A stretch of DNA of 42,854 nucleotides. Source: an uncultured Campylobacter sp. Lineage in GTDB: Bacteria > Campylobacterota > Campylobacteria > Campylobacterales > Campylobacteraceae. This document shows, piece by piece, positions 1 to 6,907 of the stretch (position 1 is the first letter of the stretch; every line of letters starts with the position of its first letter). The position numbers and the translations under genes were made by a program. The stretch covers positions 1 to 42,854 of the forward strand of contig NZ_CAJPMA010000001.1 in the NCBI RefSeq assembly GCF_905371695.1, read 5' to 3'. Under the pieces are notes generated by a model. It made no database searches. It was not told the DNA's origin and worked only from the letters and a program-made list of their open reading frames with translations.

Positions 1-1
1 T

Positions 2-1795
2 CGTTTTTTACGAACCATTGTTTTGAGACATAATCTCGAATTTATAACCGTTTTTGACGAAAAGGGCATTTTAAATGAGTATTGCGCGAAATTTCAGGGC
101 TTAGAGCGGCTTGAAGCGCGCGAAGCGATCGTGGCCGAGTTGGAGCGTTTAGGCAACGTAGAAAAGACCCAAGACTACGAAAATCAAGTCGGATACTGCT
201 ACCGCTGCAAAAACGTAGTCGAGCCTTATATCTCAAAACAATGGTTCGTAAAAAACGAGATCGCGAGCGAGGCGATCCGTAACGTAAACGAAGGCGGCGC
301 GCAGTTTTATCCGCCGCATTGGATTAATAGTTTTAACGCGTGGATGAGAGAGTTAAAAGATTGGTGTATCAGCCGTCAGCTGTGGTGGGGGCATCAAATT
401 CCCGTATTTTACTGCGAGTGCGGACACGAGTGGGCGGACGAGGCCGATAAACCCGCTAAATGCCCAAAATGCGGCGGGCAAAATTTTACGCAAGATCCGG
501 ACGTGCTAGATACGTGGTTTTCCAGCGGGCTTTGGCCTATTAGCACGCTCGGCTGGGGTAACGGCGACGAGCTAAAAAACAAAAAGTGGTTTGAGGGCGA
601 TTTGAAGGAATTTTACCCCAATACGATGCTAATTACGGGCTTTGACATACTGTTTTTTTGGGTCGCTAGAATGATGTTTCAGTGCCAAAACGCGCTCGGG
701 CAAATTCCGTTTAAAGATATTTATCTACACGCGCTAGTAAAAGATAAAGACGGCAAAAAAATGAGCAAAAGCAGCGGAAATATCATCGATCCGCTCGATA
801 AAATAGACGAATACAGCGCCGATATTTTGCGATTTACGCTCGCGCTTTTAGCCGTGCAGGGACGCGACATAAGGCTAAGCGAAGAAAAACTCGTGCTGGT
901 GCGAAATTTTACCAACAAGCTTTATAACGCGAGCAAATTTTTACTGCTAAACGCGAGCAAATTCGAAAATTTAGAAGACGTTCAAATAAAAACCGCGCTG
1001 GGCAAATATATGCTCTCGCGCTTTAACGAATGCGTTCGCGAGGTTCGCGAAAATTTAAGCGCTTATCGCTTCAATGACGCGGCGACGGCGCTTTACCGCT
1101 TCTTGTGGGACGAATTTTGCGACTGGGGCATCGAGCTTAGCAAGGCGGACAAAGGCGCGATAAGCGAGCTGGGCGCGATATTTAAAGAGGCTATGCGCGC
1201 GCTAAGCCCGTTTATGCCGTTTATCAGCGAGTATCTATTTCACGAGCTTAGCGGCACGAAATTAGAAGATGGCGCGCAGTCCATCATGGTACAAAGCTAT
1301 CCTTCTAATCTAAGTCGCGACGAGGCGATAGAGCGAAATTTCGCATTAATTATAGAAGCTATCGTTAGCATTCGCCGCGCAAAGGCGCAAATCGAGCTAG
1401 GCAACGCCAAAATCCCGCTAGCATACGTAAAAACTAACGACGACGGCGCAAATTTGGGCGAATTCGCAAATTACATAAAAACGCTCGCAAAATGCGAGGA
1501 CGTGGAATTTACGCGCGAAAAACTAGAAGGCGCGATCCGCGACGTAAGCGAAAATTTAGAGAGCTTCGTTCCGTTAGCTGGCGTCGATACGGGCGCGATG
1601 ACGGCGCGTCTAAATTCGCAAAAAATAAAGCTTGAAAAAGAGATACAGAAGCTATCGAATATGCTAAATAACGAAAAATTCATCGCTTCCGCGCCGGCAA
1701 ACGTAGTCGAGGCTAACCGCGAAGCGCTTGCCGTCGCGCAGGAAAAATTTAATAAAATTCGCGACGAATTGGTCGCGCTCGGGGGTCAAGATTGA
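2..1795 (+). CDS. valS: valine--tRNA ligase, C-terminal part (cut by window start)
   Basis: Cytoplasmic class I aminoacyl-tRNA synthetase that charges tRNA-Val. The frame is open to the left edge, so the gene begins outside the window and the first in-frame TTG is not a real start. About 598 codons are present, covering the latter part of an enzyme of roughly 870-950 residues. Visible are a CxxC/CxxC zinc knuckle pair (the CECGHEW and CPKCGGQ regions), the DTWFSSGLWP block, the KMSKS signature at bases 758-772, the tRNA anticodon-binding helices, and the C-terminal coiled-coil arm typical of ValRS, ending near EKFNKIRDELVALGG. Its last 4 bases overlap the start of metN, so the methionine transporter genes are probably co-transcribed with it. 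Identity is secure; only the N-terminus is missing. Confidence 0.97.
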   Translation, partial: RFLRTIVLRHNLEFITVFDEKGILNEYCAKFQGLERLEAREAIVAELERLGNVEKTQDYENQVGYCYRCKNVVEPYISKQWFVKNEIASEAIRNVNEGGAQFYPPHWINSFNAWMRELKDWCISRQLWWGHQIPVFYCECGHEWADEADKPAKCPKCGGQNFTQDPDVLDTWFSSGLWPISTLGWGNGDELKNKKWFEGDLKEFYPNTMLITGFDILFFWVARMMFQCQNALGQIPFKDIYLHALVKDKDGKKMSKSSGNIIDPLDKIDEYSADILRFTLALLAVQGRDIRLSEEKLVLVRNFTNKLYNASKFLLLNASKFENLEDVQIKTALGKYMLSRFNECVREVRENLSAYRFNDAATALYRFLWDEFCDWGIELSKADKGAISELGAIFKEAMRALSPFMPFISEYLFHELSGTKLEDGAQSIMVQSYPSNLSRDEAIERNFALIIEAIVSIRRAKAQIELGNAKIPLAYVKTNDDGANLGEFANYIKTLAKCEDVEFTREKLEGAIRDVSENLESFVPLAGVDTGAMTARLNSQKIKLEKEIQKLSNMLNNEKFIASAPANVVEANREALAVAQEKFNKIRDELVALGGQD

Positions 1796-2748
1796 TAGAG
1801 ATTAAAGATTTAAAGAAATTTTACGGACAGGCGCTAACGATAGACGGCGTCAGCCTAAACGTAGCAAAGGGCGAAATTTTCGCCATCGTAGGTCACAGCG
1901 GCGCGGGCAAATCGACGTTGCTTCGCTGCATAAACGGATTAGAAAGCTATCAAGGCGGTTCGCTTAAAGTATTCGGGCGAGAAATTAGCGAGCTAAAAAA
2001 TGACGAGCTTAGAACGTTTCGCCGCGACGTAGGGATGATTTTTCAGCATTTCGCGCTGATGAGCCGCAAAAACGTCTTTGAAAACGTCGCCGCGCCGCTT
2101 AAATTTTGGGGATTTGATAACGCGCATATTAATTCGCGCGTAAACGAACTCTTAAATTTAGTAGGGCTCGGCGATAAGGCAAAAAGTTATCCTAACGCGC
2201 TTTCCGGCGGTCAAAAGCAACGCGTCGCGATCGCTAGGGCATTAGCGCTAAATCCTAAAATTTTACTCTCCGACGAGGCGACCAGCGCACTTGATCCGAA
2301 CACCACCAAAGGCGTCTTGGAGCTTCTTACTCGCATTAACCGCGAGCTTGGAATTAGCATCGTCATCGTCACGCACGAGATGGAAGTCGTAAAATCTATC
2401 GCCTCGCGCGCGATATTGCTAGAACACGGCAAAGTCATCGGCAGCGGTAGCGTAGAGGAGCTGTTTTTAAAACCCAACGAGAAGATGAAGGAATTTTTGG
2501 GCGAGGAGGAGATTTTACCTAGCGGCGGCGTAAATATTAGGCTATTTTTTCCAAAAGAGGTCGCGCAAAACTGCGTAATAACCAGCATGGCGCGCGAGCT
2601 AGATATCGATTTTAATATAGTCTGGGGCAAATTAGAGCGGCTAAACGAGCGCGTGCTGGGAAATTTAGTCATAAACGTAAACGAGCGCGATAAGCAGCGC
2701 GTGCTTGATTACGTAAGTAAAAGCGGCGTTTTATGGGAGGTGGCGTGA
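1792..2748 (+). CDS. metN: methionine ABC transporter ATP-binding protein
   Basis: ATPase subunit of the MetNIQ importer (D/L-methionine uptake) at the inner face of the cytoplasmic membrane. Walker A GHSGAGKST at residues 34-42, Q-loop in MIFQHF near 85, ABC signature LSGGQ at 137-141, Walker B ILLSDE at 157-162, and a switch histidine in VTHEME. After about residue 240 comes the C-terminal NIL domain, which in this family binds cytosolic methionine and shuts transport down (transinhibition). The start is TTG at 1792, inside the valS stop region (TTGA overlap of 4 bases); no better start with a ribosome site was found. The stop TGA shares one base with the metI start. At 318 residues it is slightly shorter than the E. 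coli protein (about 343). Confidence 0.96.
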   Translation: MIEIKDLKKFYGQALTIDGVSLNVAKGEIFAIVGHSGAGKSTLLRCINGLESYQGGSLKVFGREISELKNDELRTFRRDVGMIFQHFALMSRKNVFENVAAPLKFWGFDNAHINSRVNELLNLVGLGDKAKSYPNALSGGQKQRVAIARALALNPKILLSDEATSALDPNTTKGVLELLTRINRELGISIVIVTHEMEVVKSIASRAILLEHGKVIGSGSVEELFLKPNEKMKEFLGEEEILPSGGVNIRLFFPKEVAQNCVITSMARELDIDFNIVWGKLERLNERVLGNLVINVNERDKQRVLDYVSKSGVLWEVA

Positions 2749-3422
2749 TGTTTGGCATAGATTTTTCGAAATTTCCGGAGCTTTTTAATAAAATTTTACT
2801 TCCGGCGATTAACGAAACGCTTTATATGAGCTTAGTTTCCACACTTTTAGCGTTTATAATAGGGTTAATTCCCGCGGTGCTTTTAATTCTTTGGGATAAA
2901 AACGGGCTAAAACCGAACCCGAAATGTTATTTTACGCTCGACATAGTGATAAATACGCTTAGAAGCTTTCCGTTTATCATACTCATCATCGTGCTTTTCC
3001 CGCTTACCAAGCTCATCGTAGGCACTAGCATCGGTACCACGGCGGCCATCGTTCCGCTTACTATCGGCGCAGCGCCTTTCGTGGCTAGATTAATCGAAAA
3101 TTCGCTAAAAGAGGTCGATAAGGGCATCGTCGAAGCGGCAAAGAGCTTCGGCGCGTCGAATTTTCAAATTATCTTTCGCATAATGTTCGTCGAGGCGTTG
3201 CCCGGTATCGTTTCGGCATTTACGCTAACGCTAATCGTAAATATCGGCTTTTCGGCGATGGCGGGCGCGGTAGGCGGCGGCGGTCTCGGCGCGGTAGCGA
3301 TAAACTACGGCTATCAGCGCTTCCGCCCGGATATTATGTTTTACACGGTCGTGATCTTAATCATAATGGTGCAAATCGTGCAAATTTTGGGCAATTATCT
3401 CTATAAAATTACTAAAAAGTAG
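2748..3422 (+). CDS. metI: methionine ABC transporter permease
   Basis: Inner-membrane permease of the MetNIQ importer, 224 residues with five or so membrane segments. The EAA loop that docks on MetN is visible as EAAKSFGASNFQIIFRIMFVEALPG. The ATG at 2748 is chosen over an in-frame ATG at 2733 because GGGAGG (2735-2740) sits at ideal distance before it and because TGATG coupling to metN is typical; the 2733 start would itself cover this ribosome site. The stop codon lies inside the first arm of a perfect terminator hairpin, so metNI transcription ends here and metQ needs its own promoter. Confidence 0.95.
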   Translation: MFGIDFSKFPELFNKILLPAINETLYMSLVSTLLAFIIGLIPAVLLILWDKNGLKPNPKCYFTLDIVINTLRSFPFIILIIVLFPLTKLIVGTSIGTTAAIVPLTIGAAPFVARLIENSLKEVDKGIVEAAKSFGASNFQIIFRIMFVEALPGIVSAFTLTLIVNIGFSAMAGAVGGGGLGAVAINYGYQRFRPDIMFYTVVILIIMVQIVQILGNYLYKITKK

Positions 3423-3446
3423 CCGTAATCGGCTACTTTTATTTTT
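3415..3446 (+). terminator. intrinsic terminator after metNI
   Basis: Perfect 11-base stem: AAAAGTAGCCG (3415-3425), loop TAAT, CGGCTACTTTT (3430-3440), then ATTTTT. It overlaps the metI stop codon. The T tract follows on the plus strand, and A-T pairs at the stem base make it partly symmetric. It separates the valS-metNI transcript from the metQ genes. Confidence 0.9.
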
Positions 3447-3448
3447 GT

Positions 3449-3472
3449 TTAAAGTTTTTTTGCTTACAATCA
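3449..3472 (+). promoter_or_regulatory. probable sigma70 promoter of the metQ genes
   Basis: A T-rich stretch (TTTAAAGTTTTTTT) followed by GCTTACAAT gives a -10 of TACAAT at 3465-3470, in the usual Campylobacter layout (no clear -35, T-rich upstream). It lies directly behind the metNI terminator and about 30 bases before the leader ORF start. Inferred from pattern only. Confidence 0.6.
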
Positions 3473-3501
3473 CCGCTAAATTTTACCCGAAAGGATCAGC
3501 C

Positions 3502-3561
3502 ATGAAATCAGATATGTGCGATATGCGTCGCTATACCCGAAACGAGTCGTCGAGAGACTAA
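3502..3561 (+). CDS. putative 19-residue leader peptide upstream of metQ
   Basis: A short ORF, MKSDMCDMRRYTRNESSRD, begins with ATG at 3502 and ends with TAA at 3559. A textbook ribosome site, AAAGGA at 3490-3495, lies 6 bases before the ATG. Three methionines fall within the first eight codons (1, 5 and 8), and a cysteine at 6; Arg-rich residues follow. It lies between the metQ promoter and two long hairpins that precede metQ. I infer a regulatory leader peptide whose translation reports methionine (or charged tRNA-Met) supply, but no such peptide is known to me for this locus. It could also be a small functional protein. The good ribosome site is the strongest support; conservation could not be tested. 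Confidence 0.5.
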   Translation: MKSDMCDMRRYTRNESSRD

Positions 3562-3571
3562 CCTAAGCGCG

Positions 3572-3619
3572 AAATTTCTTTTTAAGTGCTTAGATTGGCT
3601 AGCATTTAAAAAGAAATTT
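3572..3619 (+). promoter_or_regulatory. leader hairpin 1 before metQ
   Basis: Perfect 14-base stem: 3572-3585 (AAATTTCTTTTTAA) pairs with 3606-3619, extended by five more pairs, 3586-3590 with 3601-3605 (one G-T), leaving a 10-base loop TAGATTGGCT. It starts 10 bases after the leader ORF stop. No T tract follows, so it is not an ordinary terminator. Its 3' arm (TTTAAAAAG, 3605-3613) is also complementary to the 5' arm of hairpin 2. Confidence 0.7.
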
Positions 3620-3637
3620 AAGCTCCCATTTATACGC

Positions 3638-3681
3638 TTATCCTTTTTAAATTCGCTAGCAAAAATTTTTAAAAAGGATAA
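3638..3681 (+). promoter_or_regulatory. leader hairpin 2 covering the metQ ribosome site
   Basis: Perfect 14-base stem: TTATCCTTTTTAAA (3638-3651) pairs with TTTAAAAAGGATAA (3668-3681), loop of 16 bases. The 3' arm contains the AAGGA ribosome site (3674-3678) of the first metQ, whose ATG is at 3686. When folded it should block initiation. Nine bases of its 5' arm (3643-3651) can pair instead with 3605-3613 of hairpin 1, which would free the ribosome site: a candidate translational switch. Confidence 0.7.
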
Positions 3682-3685
3682 AACA

Positions 3686-4462
3686 ATGAAATTTTCTAAA
3701 ATCTTACTAGGCGCTTTGCTTGCCGTTAGCTTAAATGCCGCAGACAAAGCTAAAACAATCGTCGTAGGCGCCACCCCAGTTCCTCACGCAGAAATTTTAG
3801 AAACGATTAAACCGCTTCTAGCAAAAGAAGGCTACGCGCTTGAAATCAAGGAATTTAACGACTACTCTATACCTAATCTCGCTACTGAGGACGGCGATTT
3901 AGACGCGAATTTCTTCCAACATCTTCCGTATTTAAACGAATTTAACAAAAATAAAGGCACGCATTTGGTTAAAACCGTCGGCGTACATTTAGAGCCGATG
4001 GCGGTTTATTCGCAAAAGATTAAAAACATTAACGAGCTTAAAAACGGCGATAGCGTCGCGATTCCAAACGACCCTACAAACGAATCTCGCGCGCTTGACG
4101 TGCTAGCCGGCGCGGGACTAATTAAGTTAAACGACAACCCGCTAAAAACTCCGCTTGACATAACCGAAAATCCTAAAAACCTGAAATTTAGCGAAATCGA
4201 AACCGCGCAGCTTCCGCGTACTTTAAGCGACGTTACGATCGCCGTTATTAACACAAACTACGCGCTAAACGCGAATTTAAACCCAACCAAAGACGCTCTT
4301 GTCGTCGAAGGCAAAGATAGTCCTTACGTAAATTACGTAGTAGTTAAAGCCGGTAACGAAAACAGTCCAAAAACAAAAGCCCTCGACAAAGCCATTAACG
4401 ACGAGAGCGTTAAAAAATTTATCGAGGATAAATATAAAGGCGCGATACTTCCGGCTTTTTAA
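3686..4462 (+). CDS. metQ: MetQ/NlpA-family methionine-binding protein, copy 1
   Basis: Periplasmic substrate-binding subunit that delivers methionine to MetNI; 258 residues, normal for the family. The N-terminus MKFSKILLGALLAVSLNAADK looks like a signal peptide cut after Ala by signal peptidase I. There is no cysteine anywhere, so the lipobox found in most MetQ lipoproteins is absent and the protein is predicted to be soluble. Family blocks seen: GATPVPHAEIL (about 28-38), DYSIPN, LDANFFQHLPY, VGVHLEPM and NTNYALN. ATG at 3686 with AAGGA at 3674-3678, the latter buried in leader hairpin 2. First of three tandem paralogues; closest by eye to copy 3. Confidence 0.93.
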   Translation: MKFSKILLGALLAVSLNAADKAKTIVVGATPVPHAEILETIKPLLAKEGYALEIKEFNDYSIPNLATEDGDLDANFFQHLPYLNEFNKNKGTHLVKTVGVHLEPMAVYSQKIKNINELKNGDSVAIPNDPTNESRALDVLAGAGLIKLNDNPLKTPLDITENPKNLKFSEIETAQLPRTLSDVTIAVINTNYALNANLNPTKDALVVEGKDSPYVNYVVVKAGNENSPKTKALDKAINDESVKKFIEDKYKGAILPAF

Positions 4463-4499
4463 CCGAATTTAGGCGCTCTAACGAGTAAAATTTCAAGTC

Positions 4500-4520
4500 G
4501 CCGGGCCGTTGCGCCCAGGC
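4500..4520 (+). promoter_or_regulatory. GC-rich hairpin between metQ copies 1 and 2
   Basis: GCCGGGC (4500-4506) pairs with GCCC-A-GGC (4513-4520) with one bulged A and a six-base loop. No T tract follows. It stands out as a GC-rich island in an AT-rich spacer and could protect the metQ1 message from 3' decay or mark a processing point. Function unknown. Confidence 0.4.
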
Positions 4521-4537
4521 TAACCCCGCTCAAAGGC

Positions 4538-4571
4538 TTTTTACCTTTTGTGCTAAATCTAAAAGGAAAAA
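4538..4571 (+). promoter_or_regulatory. hairpin over the ribosome site of metQ copy 2
   Basis: CCTTTT (4544-4549) pairs with AAAAGG (4561-4566); after one bulged A, TTTTT (4538-4542) pairs with AAAAA (4567-4571). The AAAGGA ribosome site (4562-4567) lies in the 3' arm. Weaker than leader hairpin 2 (A-T rich, bulged) but placed the same way relative to the start codon. Confidence 0.45.
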
Positions 4572-4573
4572 CA

Positions 4574-5353
4574 ATGAAAATAAGCAAAATTTTGCTATCT
4601 ACGCTAGTAGCGTTATCGCTAAACGCCGCCGATAAGGCGCACACCATTAAAGTCGCGGTCTCTCCCGTCCCGCACGCCGAAATTTTAGAGGCGATCAAAC
4701 CGCAGCTTAAAAAGGAAGGCTACGACCTTGATATTATAGAAATAAGCGACTACTCGATACCAAACGTCGCTACGCAAGACGGTTCGCTGGACGCAAACTT
4801 TTTCCAGCATCTACCCTACTTGCAAAACCAAAACGAAACGCGCGGGTTAAATTTAGTTAGCGTCGCGGCGATCCACTTAGAGCCGCTGGGCTTTTACTCC
4901 AAGAAAATTAAAAATATCAACGAGCTAAAAGACGGCGCTACCGTCGCGATCGCTCATGATCCTAGCAACGGCAATAGAGCGCTTCAAATTTTGCAAAAAG
5001 CGGGGCTTATAGAGCTAAATAAAAATGCCAAAGTAGCGAGCGTGCAAGATATCGTTAAAAATCCTAAAAACCTAAAATTTACCGAACTTGAAGGCGCGCT
5101 TATACCGCGCGCGCTAGATGACGTCGATTTAGCAGCGATTAGCACGAATTTTATCCTTGATATGGGGATGAATCCAAGCAAAGACGCGCTTTTGATCGAG
5201 GATACCGATAGTCCTTACGCAAACATAATCGTAGTAAAATCCGGAAACGAAAACGAACCTAAAATTAAAGCGCTTGTAAGCGCGGCTACTAGCAAAGAAT
5301 CTAAGGAATTTATCCTTAAAAAATATAACGGCGCGATACTGCCGACATTTTAA
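4574..5353 (+). CDS. MetQ/NlpA-family binding protein, copy 2 (divergent)
   Basis: Periplasmic solute-binding protein of the MetQ family, 259 residues. The ATG at 4574 is preferred to an in-frame GTG at 4550 because AAAGGA (4562-4567) precedes it and because translation from there begins with a signal peptide (MKISKILLSTLVALSLNAADK). No cysteine anywhere, so no lipid anchor. It keeps PVPHAEIL, DYSIPN and LDANFFQHLPY but differs from copies 1 and 3 in likely pocket-lining segments: AVSPVPHAEIL for GATPVPHAEIL, SVAAIHLEPLG for TVGVHLEPM, and STNFILDMGMN for NTNYALNANLN. It may therefore bind a different ligand (another amino acid, Met sulfoxide or a Met dipeptide); this is inference. Confidence 0.9.
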   Translation: MKISKILLSTLVALSLNAADKAHTIKVAVSPVPHAEILEAIKPQLKKEGYDLDIIEISDYSIPNVATQDGSLDANFFQHLPYLQNQNETRGLNLVSVAAIHLEPLGFYSKKIKNINELKDGATVAIAHDPSNGNRALQILQKAGLIELNKNAKVASVQDIVKNPKNLKFTELEGALIPRALDDVDLAAISTNFILDMGMNPSKDALLIEDTDSPYANIIVVKSGNENEPKIKALVSAATSKESKEFILKKYNGAILPTF

Positions 5354-5372
5354 TTAATCAAAAAGGAAATAA

Positions 5373-6155
5373 ATGAAAAATTTAAAATTTTTACTAGCGG
5401 GCGCGCTTTTTGCGCTAAATCTACAAGCCGCGGGCGATGAAAAGACGATCGTAATAGGCGCCACTCCCGTCCCGCACGCCGAAATTTTAGAAGAGGTCGT
5501 AGCGCCGCTTTTGGCAAAAGAGGGCTATAAACTAGAAGTTAAAGTTTTTAACGACTACGTGATTCCTAATTTAGCCGTCGAACAAGGAGATCTCGACGCA
5601 AACTATTTTCAGGGCTTGCCGTATATGAAGTCGTTTAATAAAGACAATGACACGCACATAGTCCCGACCGTCGGCGTGCACGTCGAGCCTATGGGTATTT
5701 ACTCTCGTAAAATCAAGAAGCTAGACGAGCTAAAAGACGGCGATAAGGTCGCTATCTCAAACAACACCGCAGACTCTACGCGCTCAATAAATTTGCTTGA
5801 AAAAGCGGGCGTTATTAAGGCAAAAGACGGCGAATATAAGTCTCCGCACGACATCGTACAAAATCCTAAGAATTTAAAATTTATCGAAATGGAGTCGGCT
5901 CAAACTCCGCGCGCGTTAGACGAAGTAGCAATCGCGTTTATTAATATTAACTACGCGCTAGACGTCGGGCTAAAACCTACGCAAGACGCCCTACTTTTAG
6001 AAGGCAAAGATAGCCCGTATACGAACTACGTAGCCGTAAAGGCGGGTAATGAAAATTTACCGAAAATAAAGGCGCTTGATAAGGCGATTTTAAGCCCCGA
6101 AGTAAAGAAATTTATCGAGGACCGCTACAAAGGCGCGGTGATTCCGTCGTTTTAA
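5373..6155 (+). CDS. metQ: MetQ/NlpA-family methionine-binding protein, copy 3
   Basis: Third tandem MetQ paralogue, 260 residues, starting 17 bases after copy 2 with AAGGA at 5364-5368 before the ATG. Signal peptide MKNLKFLLAGALFALNLQAAG; no cysteine in the protein, so a soluble periplasmic form is expected. GATPVPHAEIL, DYVIPN, LDANYFQGLPY, VGVHVEPMG and GKDSPYTNYVAVKAGNEN match copy 1 closely, so these two probably share a ligand. Likely made from the same transcript as copies 1 and 2 and served by the upstream MetNI. No hairpin covers its ribosome site. Confidence 0.92.
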   Translation: MKNLKFLLAGALFALNLQAAGDEKTIVIGATPVPHAEILEEVVAPLLAKEGYKLEVKVFNDYVIPNLAVEQGDLDANYFQGLPYMKSFNKDNDTHIVPTVGVHVEPMGIYSRKIKKLDELKDGDKVAISNNTADSTRSINLLEKAGVIKAKDGEYKSPHDIVQNPKNLKFIEMESAQTPRALDEVAIAFININYALDVGLKPTQDALLLEGKDSPYTNYVAVKAGNENLPKIKALDKAILSPEVKKFIEDRYKGAVIPSF

Positions 6156-6162
6156 AATTTTA

Positions 6163-6182
6163 TGGCGGTTGCTTGACCGCCA
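6163..6182 (+). terminator. hairpin after metQ copy 3, weak terminator
   Basis: TGGCGGT (6163-6169), loop TGCTTG, ACCGCCA (6176-6182): perfect 7-base stem just after the stop codon. No T tract follows on either strand, so it may stabilise the message rather than end transcription. Confidence 0.4.
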
Positions 6183-6223
6183 GCCCTAACTATTTTGATT
6201 ACGCTTGCCATTAAAGGAATTTT

Positions 6224-6871
6224 GTGAATCTGCTTTTAATTGCTACTATTATGGTTACGCACTTTATCGCGCTTATCGTGCCCGGACCAGATATATTTCT
6301 CATACTCCGCACATCGCTAGCTCATGGCTTTAAACAAAGCGTATTTGCCTGTCTTGGCGTAGGTGCGGGCATACTTGTTTGGATTATATTGACCGCATTT
6401 GGACTAAAAACGCTCTTTACACTCTTTCCACCGCTTAGACTGATTTTAATGGCATTTAGCGTGGCATACCTACTTTATTTATCAATCATTTTGTTAAACT
6501 CATCGCGAAAAGGCAGCAGTATAAATTTGGGCGCAAAGCACGAACTAAACGCTTCTAGCCTACGATTTTTTACATTAGGTTTTTTGACAAATCTCTCAAA
6601 CCCAAAGGCTGTGCTTTACTTTGCCAGTATCTTTTCAAATTTTATTAGCGATACAAGCGAGGCTAGTAGTGTGATCTTGCTAATGACGGTTATTGGTGTT
6701 GAAAGTATGATTACTTTTACATTGCTTGGCAAAATTTTCTCTGCCAAAAAGGCTCGCGAGATATTTTTAAAAAACCAACGCATGCTTGACGGTATATGCT
6801 CGGCTGTTTTTGCGATTTTTGCATGCGCGATATTTTACGAGCTAGCAAGCGAAATTTTAAGCGAATTTTGA
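6224..6871 (+). CDS. LysE/RhtB-family amino acid exporter
   Basis: Predicted inner-membrane exporter of amino acids or related small molecules, 215 residues with about six hydrophobic segments. The N-terminal block IALIVPGPDIFLILRTSLAHG matches the family pattern PGPxxxxxxxxxxxxG, and FLTNLSNPKAVLYFASIF is the second diagnostic block. GTG start at 6224 with AAAGGA at 6213-6218. The ligand cannot be told from sequence. The gene looks more AT-rich than its neighbours and uses the GCG/CGC-rich codons of the window less, which suggests separate ancestry. It follows the metQ genes with only a weak hairpin between, so some co-expression is possible. Confidence 0.85.
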   Translation: MNLLLIATIMVTHFIALIVPGPDIFLILRTSLAHGFKQSVFACLGVGAGILVWIILTAFGLKTLFTLFPPLRLILMAFSVAYLLYLSIILLNSSRKGSSINLGAKHELNASSLRFFTLGFLTNLSNPKAVLYFASIFSNFISDTSEASSVILLMTVIGVESMITFTLLGKIFSAKKAREIFLKNQRMLDGICSAVFAIFACAIFYELASEILSEF

Positions 6872-6872
6872 C

Positions 6873-6878
6873 TAAAAT
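6873..6878 (+). promoter_or_regulatory. possible -10 element for the DedA gene
   Basis: TAAAAT at 6873-6878 directly after the lysE-like stop, 30 bases before the DedA start. Pattern match only. Confidence 0.3.
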
Positions 6879-6907
6879 CGCCTCTAATTTTTGCTTTAAG
6901 GTTTAAT

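Noticed and set aside
2733..2748. metI starting at ATG 2733
   Set aside because: That start would lie on the GGGAGG ribosome site, which is correctly spaced for ATG 2748.
3420..3690. SAM, SAH or T-box riboswitch upstream of metQ
   Set aside because: I could not find the conserved cores of these classes (for example no T-box GGUGG-type element and no SAM-I four-way junction); only the two long hairpins and the short ORF are supported.
4463..4573. A second leader peptide before metQ copy 2
   Set aside because: No ATG occurs in the spacer; GTG 4550 is in frame with metQ itself and the TTG near 4510 closes after four codons.
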